Of a DNA stretch of 64,000 nt, positions 19,046-29,390 are shown in pieces (position 1 is the stretch's first letter; each line of letters opens with the position of its first letter). This stretch comes from Undaria pinnatifida. Its lineage: Eukaryota; Sar; Phaeophyceae; Laminariales; Alariaceae. Below the pieces are notes generated by a model. The model was not told where the DNA came from. It did not search any database and saw nothing but the letters and a program-made list of their open reading frames with translations. The translations under genes were made by a program, and so were the position numbers. The stretch lies in the NCBI GenBank assembly GCA_012845835.1, contig JABAKD010000025.1:13027264-13091263 (forward strand). The letters run 5' to 3'.

Positions 19046-20624
19046 TCAGGGAAGGCGGGGTGTTTGAAGCTTGGGGTCATCTGGTACATTGCGGCAAATG
19101 GGCGCGAGGCACGGCACATACTCTTCTCGCTGGTGTTCGAACGCAAACATTCGTGAAAGCTTATCCGGTACGACGCGTAGTTTGCCTGGTTTGTGTTGGA
19201 CGGTGAAGTCCAAAGACTGCAATGCTATTGCCCAGCGTGTTAACATGTTCAGTGTATCTTACATTGAGCATAGGTATCGTAGGGTCGCGTGATCTGTCAT
19301 ACACACAAAATGTCGTCCCCATAAATAAGGTCTCTAGTGCTGGATGGCCAAGACCACAGCATAACATTTTTTAAGCGTAGAAGAGTAGTGGGGCTGGCTG
19401 TCGTTGGAGCGTTGACTAAAGTATGCGATTAATACGAGGTCATCGCCTTTCTGCTGGGGCAGGAATGGACCTGCGCCTGCTTCTGAGGCATCAACGTGTA
19501 TCGCAAAGTAATTAGAAAAATCGGGAAATTGAAGTACGGGCCCCTGAGTGAGCAATTGTTTCCCTCTTGCGTACGCCTGATCGTGTTCTGGTCTCCAACC
19601 TTTAGCGACTTCTTTGGCGGCCTCTTTTTTCGTGAGGGCTACCAGGGGTGCTATGATACGGGCTAAGTTAGTTATAAACTTGCGTACAAAGTTAACCATT
19701 CGAAGCACTGACGGCAACTTCTTTATGGTTTTAGGCTTCGGTAAATCAACTATTGCGTTTACCCGATCCTTACCGATCCGAATACCGTCGGCCGTCAGTA
19801 TGTGCTCCAAGTGTTTACCTTCTCGGGGGCCAAACGGTACTTCCGATAGTTTGAGGGTGAGGACGGCTGCTTACAAGGCTATGAACATATTTTCTAGTAC
19901 CTGTAAGTGGCCTGTCCAGGTGAATGAACAACATATACAGTCGTTCAAATAAACCAAGAGCCCACTTTTTGGACCAAAATGTGCAGAAGCTAGCAATACA
20001 GTTCGCGAAAACAGAAACGGCGCGTTAGCTATACCGAGGGGTAGGCGTTTGACATCCCACTTCCCGTTCTGCGTCACTAAAGCATTTTTATCTTGTTCGC
20101 TCTCGGCTACTGATATTTCGTGTTGAGCATTTCGTACCTCACTCACACATGTATAACGTGCTCCTCCGACCGTGTCAAGATGGCTTTCTAAGTTAGGCAT
20201 ACGCCACGATGTTTTTATCAGATTTTTTATTTGTGGTCGACCTGAAATCTACGCAGAACCGTGGAGTGCCGTCTGATTTTGCGACAATGGTTACTGCAGA
20301 ACCCCAGGGACTCGGGCGCTTTTCAACGATTCCATCTTGTTCCATCTGGTTCACGCATTTGTCGGTAGTCTCCTGTACGCGTGGGTTTGCACGGTACGGG
20401 GTTCTATTTACTGGCCGTGTTCCTGGTTGAAGAGGAAACGTTGCTTCGGCTAGAGTACATTTACCTACTTTTTGAAGTAACAAGGTAAAAACGCTGCGAT
20501 ATCTCGTGCATAGAGTCAGTGCTTGTTTGCATTCGGCAGGTGTAAACGTGGTTTTATCAATTGCTCGAGTAAATGCTGTACGACGCTCGATACGCGTGGA
20601 TTCCGTTGTCTTGCTGAATTGCAC
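19046..20624 (-). pseudogene. Reverse transcriptase and RNase H, inactivated
   Basis: RT blocks in order: TPYRANPRVQETTDKCVNQM, GSAVTIVAKSDGTPRFCVDF, then after a frameshift KRLPLGIANAPFLFSR. The catalytic YxDD reads YLND at 19,940-19,951, where the first aspartate is asparagine (codon AAC for GAC), so polymerase activity is lost by this change alone. One stop follows ENMFIAL. The thumb and connection are readable (IVDLPKPKTIKKLPSVLRMV), then RNase H starts at IHVDASEAGAGPF and ends with FTVQHKPGKLRVVPDKLSRM, with two stops between. Frame breaks and stops exclude function. Confidence 0.9.
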
Positions 20625-20670
20625 TGGTCGTTTTGTTCAGGGCTACCGATACGAGCGAAATGTGACCTAG

Positions 20671-21459
20671 TCAGGTGTTGCGTTTCAAGTATACGTAATG
20701 GTGGGACGGGTCCGCGATCTGGACTACTGCTGTTTTATCAGCAGCCGACCAGTGACTCACTGTACGAGCAACTATCATATTTTGAAAAGCTTCAGGTACG
20801 GCGGACGATTCGATGTCCTCAACCGTGACGATGAGTGGTTCAATGAGTGCAGCAGTGGTCTCTGTGGGTGCTGTCACCGACTTTACATGTACTGCCATCT
20901 CACTCTTGAGGGGGATGCAACATTTGTGTCGCAACAAGACTGGTACCGACTCTTCACCAGTGTTAACTGTGATCGCGGCGCACTGAGCTGTCGCAGTGTT
21001 CTCGGGGCGTGCTGTAAACTCTACTCTACGATGAGATGCTTTGATCGTCATATGAGAGGTTTTGAATGACAATTGCTCTGTACACCAGTCGAGGACACCT
21101 CCGAAGGCGCCCATGATGGTGTTATCGAGTAGCATAATGTCTGGCCCTAAAGAGGGCAATACGACCGCTTCGACTGGTAGGGTAATATCTCCTAGTGTGA
21201 TTTGAAAGCGAACAAATGCTAAACTTTTGAGAGGCGACCCATCAGCACTGCTGAGGTTGATCGCTCCCGGGGGCACTGCAAGAATTTGAGTGTCTTCCAT
21301 TGTGGGATGTGTCTGTACAAAGGGAACAGTCAGGCATGGTACATCGGTCTCAGTGATAATCGTGACATTGTGCGCCGGATAATCATCGACTCTGGCATTT
21401 GCTCGTTTGCACTTTGACGTAGAGTTGAGAGATGTGGGATATCTGGGATTTCCACTCAT
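20671..21459 (-). pseudogene. Protease region of minus-strand gypsy
   Basis: This open stretch of 262 codons ends at the RT. The part reading INLSSADGSPLKSLAFVRFQ and LPSLGPDIMLLDNTIMGAFG looks like the second half of a retroelement aspartic protease, where 'lGpD.mLlD' takes the place of the 'iiG.D.l' motif. The catalytic DTGA motif was not found in this frame or just upstream, so the N-terminal half is probably degraded. The last 150 residues are the spacer to RT. Confidence 0.6.
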
Positions 21460-21512
21460 GGCAGACGCGTGGAAAGCATCAAAATACGTTTCCCGGTTAG
21501 CGCTGCATGATA

Positions 21513-23424
21513 CTAAAACATATTGTTTAAATTCGCGTTTAGTTCGCCGGCCGCAGCGGTAACATACAACGCTTGTGGTACCATGGAGGGTGAAAACGTA
21601 TTTTTCTGACGCTGAATACTCTTCTCGACTCTGCGTGCTGTTTCAACCGCTGGTGCAACTCCACGCGGTGCTGCCAGAACACTGGGACCCTGCTGCATAT
21701 TCTTTAAGTCTGTAACAGTATTCGATTGGTTGTCTGCAGGTACTTGTTTCGCGTGGGTACTCGCCAGGGGGATGGTGCTCTTTGTTCGGCCACACGTATC
21801 CCTCCTCTCACTACTAGGTCCCCCATCACTTACCACGGCTACGCTAACTCATCACGCCATTGTTTCTACCGCGGGTTTGGTGATGCTATCAATAGTATGC
21901 CTACTCACCGAACCGGTGTGAGGCAACCGGCGCGGGCCGCCTCACGGTTTTTGTGTGACCACTATCCCGTCACGCTCGTGCGCTTTGGCCAGCCTACAGT
22001 CTGGACGCGAGTGCGAGCCACGGTGGCGTCATATTGGGTAATCACACTCTTTTCCCGACGCTACTTTGGCCTTCCTACGTTTCCCCGTGTCGCAACTCGG
22101 CGACCTGCCCCGCTCGTCGGACGGGCCGTATGCTGTTGACTCGAACGTCACGCTCTTGCCCCGGCCTCGCACCGCCGTCAGTTTGGACACAATGGCTTTT
22201 CCAAAGTTGGCCATCAAAGTGATTAACTGTCGGTCGGGTCCAGGGAATGTGCCAGTGACGGCCGATGCATACGTGGTCGGGGAAAGAGTGGGGGTCGCGC
22301 GTAAGGCGTTAGTCTTATGTTTTTTTGGGCGGGTACGTGAAGCTTGGTACGTTTGGGAGGGGTCTTCACGAAAACGTTCCAGACGTACGTCGGGGACTAG
22401 ACCAGCCTCGAAAGATGCCATGAGCGATGTTTGCCATGCATGTTTGTATGGCGAAACGTTGACGGGGGCGGTCCGTTTGGCTTCGGCTAGGAGGCGCGCG
22501 TATGCTTGAGTTACACGCAGTCCGTAAGAGTCGACGGATTCACTACTACAGGGTTGCCGTCAGGGGCGTGTAAGCGGATGTGAGAGTGGAAGGGCGCCAT
22601 GATTTCGGGCACATCTTCAGTTGGCAAACCGTGTAACCTAACCGAACGGGGCACATCCGATTTATTTATTGGAAATTTTGCGTGCTCGTTATGGTTGTGA
22701 TGTTCGCTCGGGGGTGCTACAGCAGAGGTTGTACGTGCTGTGAGAGGTGCTTTTACAGCACAGGCGTTACGTGCTGTCAGGGGGTCTGTAGAAAGTGCTT
22801 CTACAGCAGAGGTGGTACGTTCTGTCAGGGGGGTTGGTTGAGAGTGGTCAGGGAGAGAGGTAAAGCTGCTGTCAGAGCTACTCGGCTGCTGTTGGATAGG
22901 CGTGACAAGTGTCGTAGGGCTCTGCACGCGTTCAAAAACAACGTCGTGGTTTTGCTGCGGGTGTGGTGCTCCCCTCATCTGTTCCATCTGCTTGTCGGAA
23001 GGCTCACTCACGGGCTTCCGGCTGCTAGGCAGCACCAGCTCCAAGACACACGCTGGCGGCGTGGTGCCGTCGAGCATGCACTTCCGAAGGTAGGCCGCCA
23101 TCTCGACGCGGAGCGGGTCAATAGCTGGGAGAGTTCTCGGGACGGCGAGGATATCTTCCGCCAGGCTCGAGCCCTCCCCAACGGCTCCCGCAGATGGTGG
23201 AGGCATCGTGGTGGCGGCAATGGCAGGTGCCGTACTCAGCGCTCCAGCATCATCAGCAGCGTTCTCCTTCTCTTTGTCGGGCTCGGCCGGTCCGCCCTGG
23301 TCTGTAGGTGCGAGGGCCGCAAAGGAGGTCCACGACGGTGCAAGAGTTGGTTCCTCGGAGAGGCCGATTTCTTGCGCGCCTTCTCGCGGCTCTTCTTAGA
23401 GCGAGCGCGGCAATTTTTCTTCAT
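21513..23424 (-). pseudogene. Gag region of minus-strand gypsy (broken)
   Basis: Three frames cover the gag: 23,206-22,511 (231 codons, proline/serine/threonine-rich, ending SVRLHGLPTEDVPEIMAPF), 22,421-22,029 (130 codons with SPTTYASAVTGTFPGPDRQL) and 21,836-21,513. A lysine/arginine-rich start, MKKNCRARSKKSREKARKKS at 23,424, is in another frame just upstream and would be a reasonable N-terminus with nuclear or RNA-binding character. No CCHC zinc knuckle was found. The assignment as gag rests mainly on position upstream of protease. Confidence 0.5.
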
Positions 23425-23450
23425 TTTGGACGGCGGTCTTTATATAGGGT

Positions 23451-24005
23451 TTTATATATGTATATATATAGGTTTTGTTGATCCGACGGTGGTCACCACT
23501 ATGGAACCTGGTCTCTCACGGGGTCCCGGTGTCGATGTGAAGAGGGCGGTCCCGAAGGTCTTGTGCTCGTCGCCGACCGGAAGTCGAAGCGGAGAGGGCG
23601 TCGCAGAGCCGAAGTCGAAGCCAAGAGGGCGTCACGGTGCTGAAGTCCCTTGACGATCGTCTTTTACAGCGGACGCACGCTGAAAACCAATATTTCTTAG
23701 ATGTACCGCAAAGATGCTAAAGCTAGAGTGACGGTGGGCTTGTGGCCTTTCGGCATGCGGCGGGATCATCTTTCGGTGGCTGACCTTCCGGGGACGGGTC
23801 AACGCCGTCTATGACGGTTGACACCGATCGCGACCCGGGATCGTGTACTGCCTGAACGGTGACGTGTCCTCTCGCGCATAAGTGTACGAGATCTACGATA
23901 GGTATCTACGACCCTGTCTTCCACATGTAAGTGTTTATTACTCTGGCCGGTTTCAATTGTAAGTGGGGCGTTTGAACAAATTGAGCGGGGAGAAAAAAAA
24001 AGGAA
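23451..24005. other. TA-rich spot and possible leader, no gene
   Basis: TATATATGTATATATATAG at about 23,454 is a short TA microsatellite. From 23,480 to 23,650 there is a repeated phrase (CGAAGTCGAAGC type, GGAAGTCGAAGCGGAGAGGG and CCGAAGTCGAAGCCAAGAGG). This may be the 5' untranslated region or LTR remnant of the minus-strand gypsy, but no LTR boundary could be shown. Confidence 0.4.
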
Positions 24006-24260
24006 CGGGGGGGGGGGAGGGTGGAAATGAGTTTGAGCTGCGGCATTGATGGCTAGAAAGAGAATGAGGTGATATCAGCTGGCTGGTAGTGTTTACTACC
24101 CTGGTAGATTTTGAGTTTAGGTGGGGCGTTTGTACAAGGGGGATCAGAGTGGGGGGGGGGGGGGGGAGGGGTACATTCCGCTATGTGCGCGGAAACTGTA
24201 AATCCTTAAATGGGACAAATATGACGGTTGTAGAAACAAGACATACCTTTATATCACCTG
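24006..24260 (-). repeat. Duplicated GTGGGGCGTTTG units with G homopolymers
   Basis: Two related phrases, AGTGTTTATTACTCTGGCCGG (23,931) and AGTGTTTACTACCCTGGTAG (24,089), are each followed by GTGGGGCGTTTG and by a G run (11 G at 24,007, 16 G at 24,151). The part 24,167-24,245 is an inverted copy of 30,600-30,720: both carry the words GCGCGGAAACT / AGTTTCCGCGC and GACGGTTG / CAACCGTC. It is therefore a piece of the same repeat complex seen at 29.4-31 kb. Confidence 0.6.
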
Positions 24261-24404
24261 CCTCCAATTGTCTACTATTCTAGAAGGTTTAATGTTAGAT
24301 ATAATATGCTACCCAGGCTTTAGGTGTGGTAAACAACGTGTTAAAGCTTCATAATTTGTTTTTGTACATGCATGGATCGAACGTTAAAAGCATTCAATGG
24401 ATAG

Positions 24405-25030
24405 GTACAATAATGTAGATGCCATTATTTTCGGACATCGCTAATTATGTGAAAGAGTTACATATTGCCAAATACAACAGTTGAGGTGATGTGGTCATGC
24501 AATGTAACCGCCATCGAGCACGAGAGGTAGAAATGCGAATCGTCAGTTATTTGAGAGAAAAACTTGATGTACCCGCGCTCAATTACGTTGAATCATTAGT
24601 CATACTTCGATTGGCATAGATTGGGAGGCGATCATGCAGATGGTAAGCACGAAGTACCCGACGCAATAGGTTGGTAGTGTGGTTTACCGCAATATTAACA
24701 TATCTGTCTGTACTTCCTTCTCACATTATTATTGTCTCAAATGTGTGATTTTACACCCATGATTTTCACAGATCCGATGTGGATCTCTGAGGTCATCAAT
24801 ATTAAGACAGTGATACATCTTACAATAAAATACTGAAACCGAGGTGACGTGGGCATGCGATGTCACCACTATTGAACACGAGGGTGACTTTGCTTCCTCA
24901 GGAATGTGCTACTGCGTTTGATAAAGGTTGTCATGCGATTATGCAAACGGCGGGTAGGCACGAAATACCGTGCGTAATAGGTTGGTAGTGTGGTCTACCG
25001 CAGTGTCAAAATATCTGCCTGTACATCATG
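24405..25030 (+). repeat. ~170-bp degenerate repeat, copies A and B
   Basis: Copy A (about 24,405-24,545) and copy B (about 24,740-24,895) share the core GAGGTGATGTGGTCATGC / GAGGTGACGTGGGCATGC followed by ATGTMACC and GAGCACGAG/GAACACGAG. After each comes a second shared phrase, TAGGTTGGTAGTGTGG with ACCGCA (24,668 and 24,978). Copies C and D of the first core are at 30,045-30,372. No coding capacity was seen. Confidence 0.65.
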
Positions 25031-25382
25031 TTTACGATATATTTATCTAGTGTTTGATTGTACGTCTTGTTTTCTCCCCACTGTCGTCGAAGATTTTGTG
25101 GTCCTGTAGATGTCGTGTCCATATCTGGCGCCCTTGGCAGTGGTGCTCATGAAAATATGCCCTAGCGTGTACCAGGTAGTAGATAATCGCTGAGTGGTGT
25201 TCCTTTCCTTTGCATCAAGCCAGGGTAGTATATGTCAACGCAACCGCTTGCTTAAAGACGACAAAAAAAATCCCCACACAAATACAGAGGAAACGCGGCC
25301 CGAACATTGTTCAGCCTACCGACGGTTGGGAACAGGTCATCGCGCAGCGCACTAGAGCAATTCTACCGCTCCTCACTCCTAT

Positions 25383-25705
25383 ATGTAGACAATCCGGTCA
25401 CCCCTGTGGTGTATCAGGTTGTCCACGAACCTGGTACAGGCCTGTTTCGTGAGTCCGAATCCCCCTGAGTCCATACTCTTGTGATTTCGTGGGGACTTTT
25501 TTGTTGTGCACAATTTGGCTCGGGGGAAGCGATAGAGCGTGAGTTTGCAACACTCGGTAAAAACTCAACCAGCAGTGGCATTCCTGAACGCTGTACGCGA
25601 TGATTATTGATAGCAACGTGACGACACCTGTGACCGCGGCTTGTCTTCGTATTGAGGCTGGAAAGTAGATGTGGGTGAAAAAAAAGAAAAAAAATGAAGT
25701 AAAAA
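25383..25705 (+). mobile_element. SINE-like element, copy 1
   Basis: The unit ends in an A-rich tail (25,679-25,694). Its body (25,485-25,675) is shared with 57,763-57,964, for example GGGGACTTTT, CACAATTTGG/CACAAATTGT, AGCAGTGGCATTCCTGAACG and GACACCTGTGACCGCGGCTTGTC. Near its start GTCCGAATC (25,453-25,461) differs at one position from the RNA polymerase III B-box consensus GWTCRANNC, and on the minus strand this head translates to GLRGIRTHETGLYQ, a typical spurious reading of tRNA-derived SINE heads. An A box and target-site duplications were not established. Confidence 0.55.
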
Positions 25706-25946
25706 TTGAAGAACATGCTTTTTTCTCCATTTTTCCTATATGATCTGGCTTGTTTTGTCCCTGAGTTCTCGAACCCCGCACGTTAGTTTTTCACTTGCTT
25801 TACTTTTGTCCATTATGAAATGCGACTGTTTTGATTGTGTTTTACTCTGTTTCGCAGTTTTTGACCACATACAGTGGCGGTTGCGGCTCAAGTTAACGGT
25901 GTGCCATACCGAGGAAAATTATCTTAAACACGTAACTACTCCTAAA

Positions 25947-26010
25947 TCGGTTTATGATAGGTAAATCTTAAACCGTGATTTTGGTTTTAGAGAAACCTAT
26001 CATAAACCGA
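25947..26010. repeat. Perfect 16-bp inverted repeat (hairpin)
   Basis: TCGGTTTATGATAGGT at 25,947-25,962 is followed after 32 bases by its exact reverse complement at 25,995-26,010. The loop contains the related phrase TTAAACCG. It could be a very small inverted-repeat element or the stem of an RNA. No gene adjoins it closely. Confidence 0.9.
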
Positions 26011-26607
26011 ACTTATGGGTTTTAGAAAGCCCGGGCCTGGGGTCAAGAGCGCTCGAAGGGCAGGCTGTTGCCGTCGTGCCTAATCGAAGTGTTGAAAGCG
26101 CATTTCGTATTATTTACGCACGCAATATCGTCGTGCGTTGGAGGACCGACACGCAGCACGATCCTTCCTTGTTGCGTACTCGCGGAGCATACGTTGCTCC
26201 GTGTATATTGCCGAGAAAATTGTTCTCCTTTGCAGGGATGTTACAACATCTTCACCCTGTAGCAGCCAACAGCACACAGGAAGAGGTGAAGCAGCATGTG
26301 CATCACTCACGGTACTACTGTGCGTATTAGTGTTCCTCAGACGCTCAGACGCAAAGAAACAGTAAACAACAAAAATTTCCGGCTACATCAGCAGTATTTC
26401 CTTGAGAGCGACTCAAGCCTCCAACAAGGTGCGAATCTCACTACCAGTGAACCTCACACCTGAACCTCACACACCCACACCCCTGAACCAGACAGACATT
26501 CATGTCATGCGTATGTTAGCAGCTCTGCAACGTTACAAAACGTCTGCTATGATAGTTTGCTTCGTTTTCCTCAACTCAAACTCCCTCATCAAAGCCAACA
26601 TAGCATT
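26011..26607. other. No gene recognised
   Basis: Antiparallel overlapping frames (26,076-26,330 plus, 26,110-26,310 minus) have ordinary composition, and neither is recognisable. No further repeat was noticed. Confidence 0.4.
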
Positions 26608-26922
26608 TCAAACATGGTACGACACCTCGGCTGTGTAACACTTCTCTGCTTCACCCTCGAGGTCCCCAAACTGGCTAGCTACACTTATATAGGTTGGTGG
26701 ACGTAGAGTGCGTACGGCCTGCGACTTGTCTCCCGCTGAAGAGTCTGCGACGTCATCATCCGAGTCTAGTATTCGGTTGGCAAGGTTGTCAAGCGATTCG
26801 TAAAAAACGTCTTCCTTCAAATAATCTGCCACTGCTTCAATTACTTCCTCCTGCGAGTCTATGGTCAGGCATTCCTCCACCGCGTCTATAGAAGCCTGAG
26901 TCGGCCTTGCGCCAGGCTCCAT
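26608..26922 (-). CDS. Hypothetical acidic protein, possible gene or exon
   Basis: I do not recognise this protein. The start chosen is the methionine at 26,922, which gives 104 residues beginning MEPGARPTQASIDAVEECLT. The frame continues open upstream to 27,129, but there it becomes hydrophobic and cysteine-rich, unlike the rest. The product is acidic, with EEVIEAVADYLKEDVFYESL and an RILDSDDDVADSS stretch, and looks helical. It has no signal peptide, membrane span or catalytic motif in the chosen part. Its composition is more protein-like than its neighbours, which is the only support. It might be an exon of a larger gene. Confidence 0.3.
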   Translation of the reverse strand: MEPGARPTQASIDAVEECLTIDSQEEVIEAVADYLKEDVFYESLDNLANRILDSDDDVADSSAGDKSQAVRTLRPPTYISVASQFGDLEGEAEKCYTAEVSYHV

Positions 26923-27345
26923 CCTCGTGTACTGATGATTGATGTGGTTGGCCAGAAAGAACGAATTCGTATGAAGACAACAAACACACATTAGAAACAT
27001 AACACCCAACGTGATTCCGGCATGCATACAATAAACCCAATGAACACGCGCGGTAAGAATCAAGATGAAAGCCAGAACATATTGATAAGTAAGACTATAT
27101 TCTGGGGCGCACATAAAACAAAACGACACCTACGTACTAAAACGTTTTTTCACCCTTCCATAGGGAGGAGGTACGAAGACCCCATCCCCCCCCATTACGC
27201 CAAATAATTTCCTATGCAAACAACCCCTATTTCAAATCCCTTATAATACAGGGGCAGGCGGGGTACATAGCAGACACGCAGCCCTCTGGTCGCGCAGCAG
27301 CAGCTTGCGCACCAGCTACGCACAGCGCAGAGCAACGGAGATAAA

Positions 27346-27570
27346 ATGAGAGAGCAAGAAAGAGTGGTCACAATGAGCACAGCCTCTACAGTGAAGGAAC
27401 CGCTGCTACAACCCTTCTTCGACAAGACCGCTTGGCTACAAAGCGTCTGCGGAAAGCCCGCCGATGGCGAGGACTTCACCTGCTTCTGCGGGGCCAACTT
27501 CGGTGATGGTTCAGGAATGGACGAGGGCGAGGCCATGGAGCATGAGTGTTCGGCACAGCACAGAGGGTGA
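27346..27570 (+). CDS. Hypothetical protein or first exon
   Basis: A 74-codon frame that I do not recognise, with MSTASTVKEPLLQPFFDKTA and CGKPADGEDFTCFCGANFGD, containing four cysteines in two loose pairs. The frame ends at a stop that overlaps GAGGGTGAGTC, a strong-looking splice donor (GTGAGT at 27,569). So it may be a first exon whose true reading continues elsewhere. A (CAG)7 run at 27,623-27,643 lies just downstream. No acceptor or partner exon could be proven. Confidence 0.3.
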   Translation: MREQERVVTMSTASTVKEPLLQPFFDKTAWLQSVCGKPADGEDFTCFCGANFGDGSGMDEGEAMEHECSAQHRG

Positions 27571-27622
27571 GTCGAGAGGCATGAGGGCTGTAGTGTGATA
27601 TAGATAGCGTATCGTGTACCAC

Positions 27623-27643
27623 GCAGCAGCAGCAGCAGCAGCG
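27623..27643. repeat. (CAG)7 microsatellite
   Basis: A run of seven CAG units, coding alanine, glutamine or serine depending on frame. It lies just downstream of the possible exon at 27,346. Confidence 0.9.
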
Positions 27644-28577
27644 GCAAGCACTGGAAAGACAAACTCTGGTACATCATATGTAAAAGTGCTCACCATCGAG
27701 GAGTGTGTTTGTCGTGCTGCCTCCTCCCCAACAACTGAATACATCTGCAGTAGCAGAAGCCTAGCCTTGGCAGCAGCATCAGCAAATCAGCAATACCGGA
27801 AGCCGTAGCCGCATGATCAAAATTGACAAAAAAAAACGCGCGCGAAATGCGGACCAACCAAGTTACCCCGCGTCCCGGTTGGTCCCTGCACGCCTTTCGC
27901 ATGCGAGCAGAGCACTTTTACCTATCGGAGAAATCGCCGCGAAGACGAGCAGCGGCAACTTGGTGTGCAAAAAGAGCAAACGCGATTTAGGACCCAATAT
28001 AGATCAGCTGAGCCTGACCAACGAGGAGACTCACGAACAGTCACTTCAACCCAATTCAGGACTTGTGAGGACAGTACTCGTTGCATGCGCTAGCACAAAC
28101 AGTTTCTGTAAAAAATCGAAAGTACAACAGATGTGATTACGACCGACTGAATGGTTGGAACTCAACTTTGCAAGCTGCGTGGTACATTAGATGTATGTAT
28201 CATTTATGATATGGGTGTTTGTGAATATACCTGTTGTTAATACAGTGCTTCAATTTTTTTGCGGGACGTCGTTCGCGCGTGTTCTGCAGTTTGGGAACTT
28301 CCAAGCTGGACGTGTTTTAGTCGCGCAGTGTATGAGGCTGCAGGCCTTGTCGATGCGTGTAATTAAAAAGCAGGAGCAAAATCGTAATTTCTTTTTTTTC
28401 ACGGCTGATCAATTTCTATTGCTCATGACGCGAGTTGCATGTCGACCAACGTGTGTCGACAGGGGCGCTGGTGCCGTGGCGGCGGGGGGGAGCGGGTGCA
28501 CATTGCTGGGTTTGTTTGCACCGAGGAGCGCCACCTACAGCGCGAAGGAGTCGCTGGTGTTGATGGGCAGTAGTAGC
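27644..28577. other. No gene recognised
   Basis: Open frames here (27,813-28,136 plus and 28,191 onward) show no family features. A weak match to the CTCCAGCT repeat family (CTTTGCAAGCTGCGTGGTAC, about 28,165) is present. Confidence 0.4.
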
Positions 28578-28757
28578 GGCGGGGGCGCAAGCGGTGATGC
28601 TGACGTGGTGGCGACGGGAGTTGTGAGCAGGGGTGGGGGTGGTGCGGGCGCAAGGGGTGACGCTGACGTGGTGGCGACGGGAGTTGTGAGCAGGGATGAG
28701 GGTGGTGCGTCGCGGGCAGTGACGCCGACGTGGTTGCGACGAAGTTGTGAACGGGCT
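28578..28757. repeat. 63-bp minisatellite, three units
   Basis: The phrase GACGTGGTGGCGACGGGAGT starts at 28,602 and 28,665 and, with changes, at 28,727, so the period is 63, 62. The plus frame reads GDADVVATGVVSR twice. The minus-strand frames become histidine/proline/serine-rich. Both are likely by-products of the repeat. Confidence 0.9.
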
Positions 28758-29371
28758 TGAGGATTGTGAGGGCGCGGGCATATATATGGATGGTGTTTTT
28801 TCCGACGCTGCAGACGGATGTAATCCTGCCGATAGGACGCTTGTCCATGTTCTCATCTACTCTGCGTGATTATGTCCGGCTGTCCCGGAGCCTATTGTCC
28901 TACACTACCCATCAACTCTCCATGAGATTGGCAACCAAGGGGTGTCGTGGGGGGCTCGGATGAACCTTAATCGCGTGTCTGTTCACGTGGTGCCAACTGC
29001 CTCCCGCGGCATCTTGAGCCCAAGGTGTGCGGGGAAGGTGGAACAACCAGGAGGCACGTGCGCGCCGTGTTTGGACATAAAGGGCAAGAAGGCTTACAGG
29101 GTTTCGTGCCCAAGCGCGGCGCTTGCCCACCATTGTTCATTTCTGACTACATTGACCACCTTGCATTGACGCAAGGATTTACATACCTCAAAAACCTGAA
29201 GTACAGTTTGACATCCATTGCTCTTGCAATGTTGGCTTGTCTTGCCAAGCCTCTTTGTTGTGAAAGAGTGTGCAGTAATCAATCCACAGGGGCACAGCCA
29301 AGAAACGAACCACCGAGCAAGCAAACAAGGTAAATAAAAAACTGATTTTGTTTATAAGTTCGAGCCCCGGA
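28758..29371. other. No gene recognised
   Basis: Overlapping short frames on both strands with no recognisable domain. No repeat copy was noticed. Confidence 0.4.
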
Positions 29372-29390
29372 GGGGGGGGGGGGGGGGGGG
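29372..29390. repeat. G homopolymer (19 bp)
   Basis: An uninterrupted G run just outside the left end of the inverted-repeat element at 29,438. Its length may be unreliable in the assembly. Confidence 0.9.

Larger units (their letters stand above)
18363..23450 (-). mobile_element. Ty3/gypsy element, second family (3'-truncated)
   Basis: Read on the minus strand, the order gag, protease, reverse transcriptase, RNase H, integrase zinc finger, start of integrase core is standard Ty3/gypsy. The element breaks off at 18,363 after the first catalytic aspartate of integrase, so the rest of integrase and the 3' LTR are missing. The 5' LTR could not be delimited; 23,430-24,000 has no second copy in the window to compare. 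Many stops and frameshifts show it is inactive. It is clearly a different family from the plus-strand copies. Confidence 0.85.

Noticed and set aside
18363-23450. Minus-strand gypsy as a simple nested insertion in the plus-strand LTR
   Set aside because: A nested insertion should have its own two LTRs and the missing LTR part of the host element on the far side. Neither was found.
22682-23653. 323-codon plus-strand open frame
   Set aside because: Arginine/glycine/cysteine-rich reading lying antisense to the gag region of the minus-strand gypsy; no domain and poor composition.
25398-25781. 127-codon minus-strand protein with GLRGIRTHETGLYQ
   Set aside because: This kind of sequence is a familiar spurious translation of SINE heads, and the DNA is repeated at 57.7 kb with an A tail.
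27614-27808. Poly-alanine protein
   Set aside because: Caused by the (CAG)7 microsatellite; the rest of the frame has no support.
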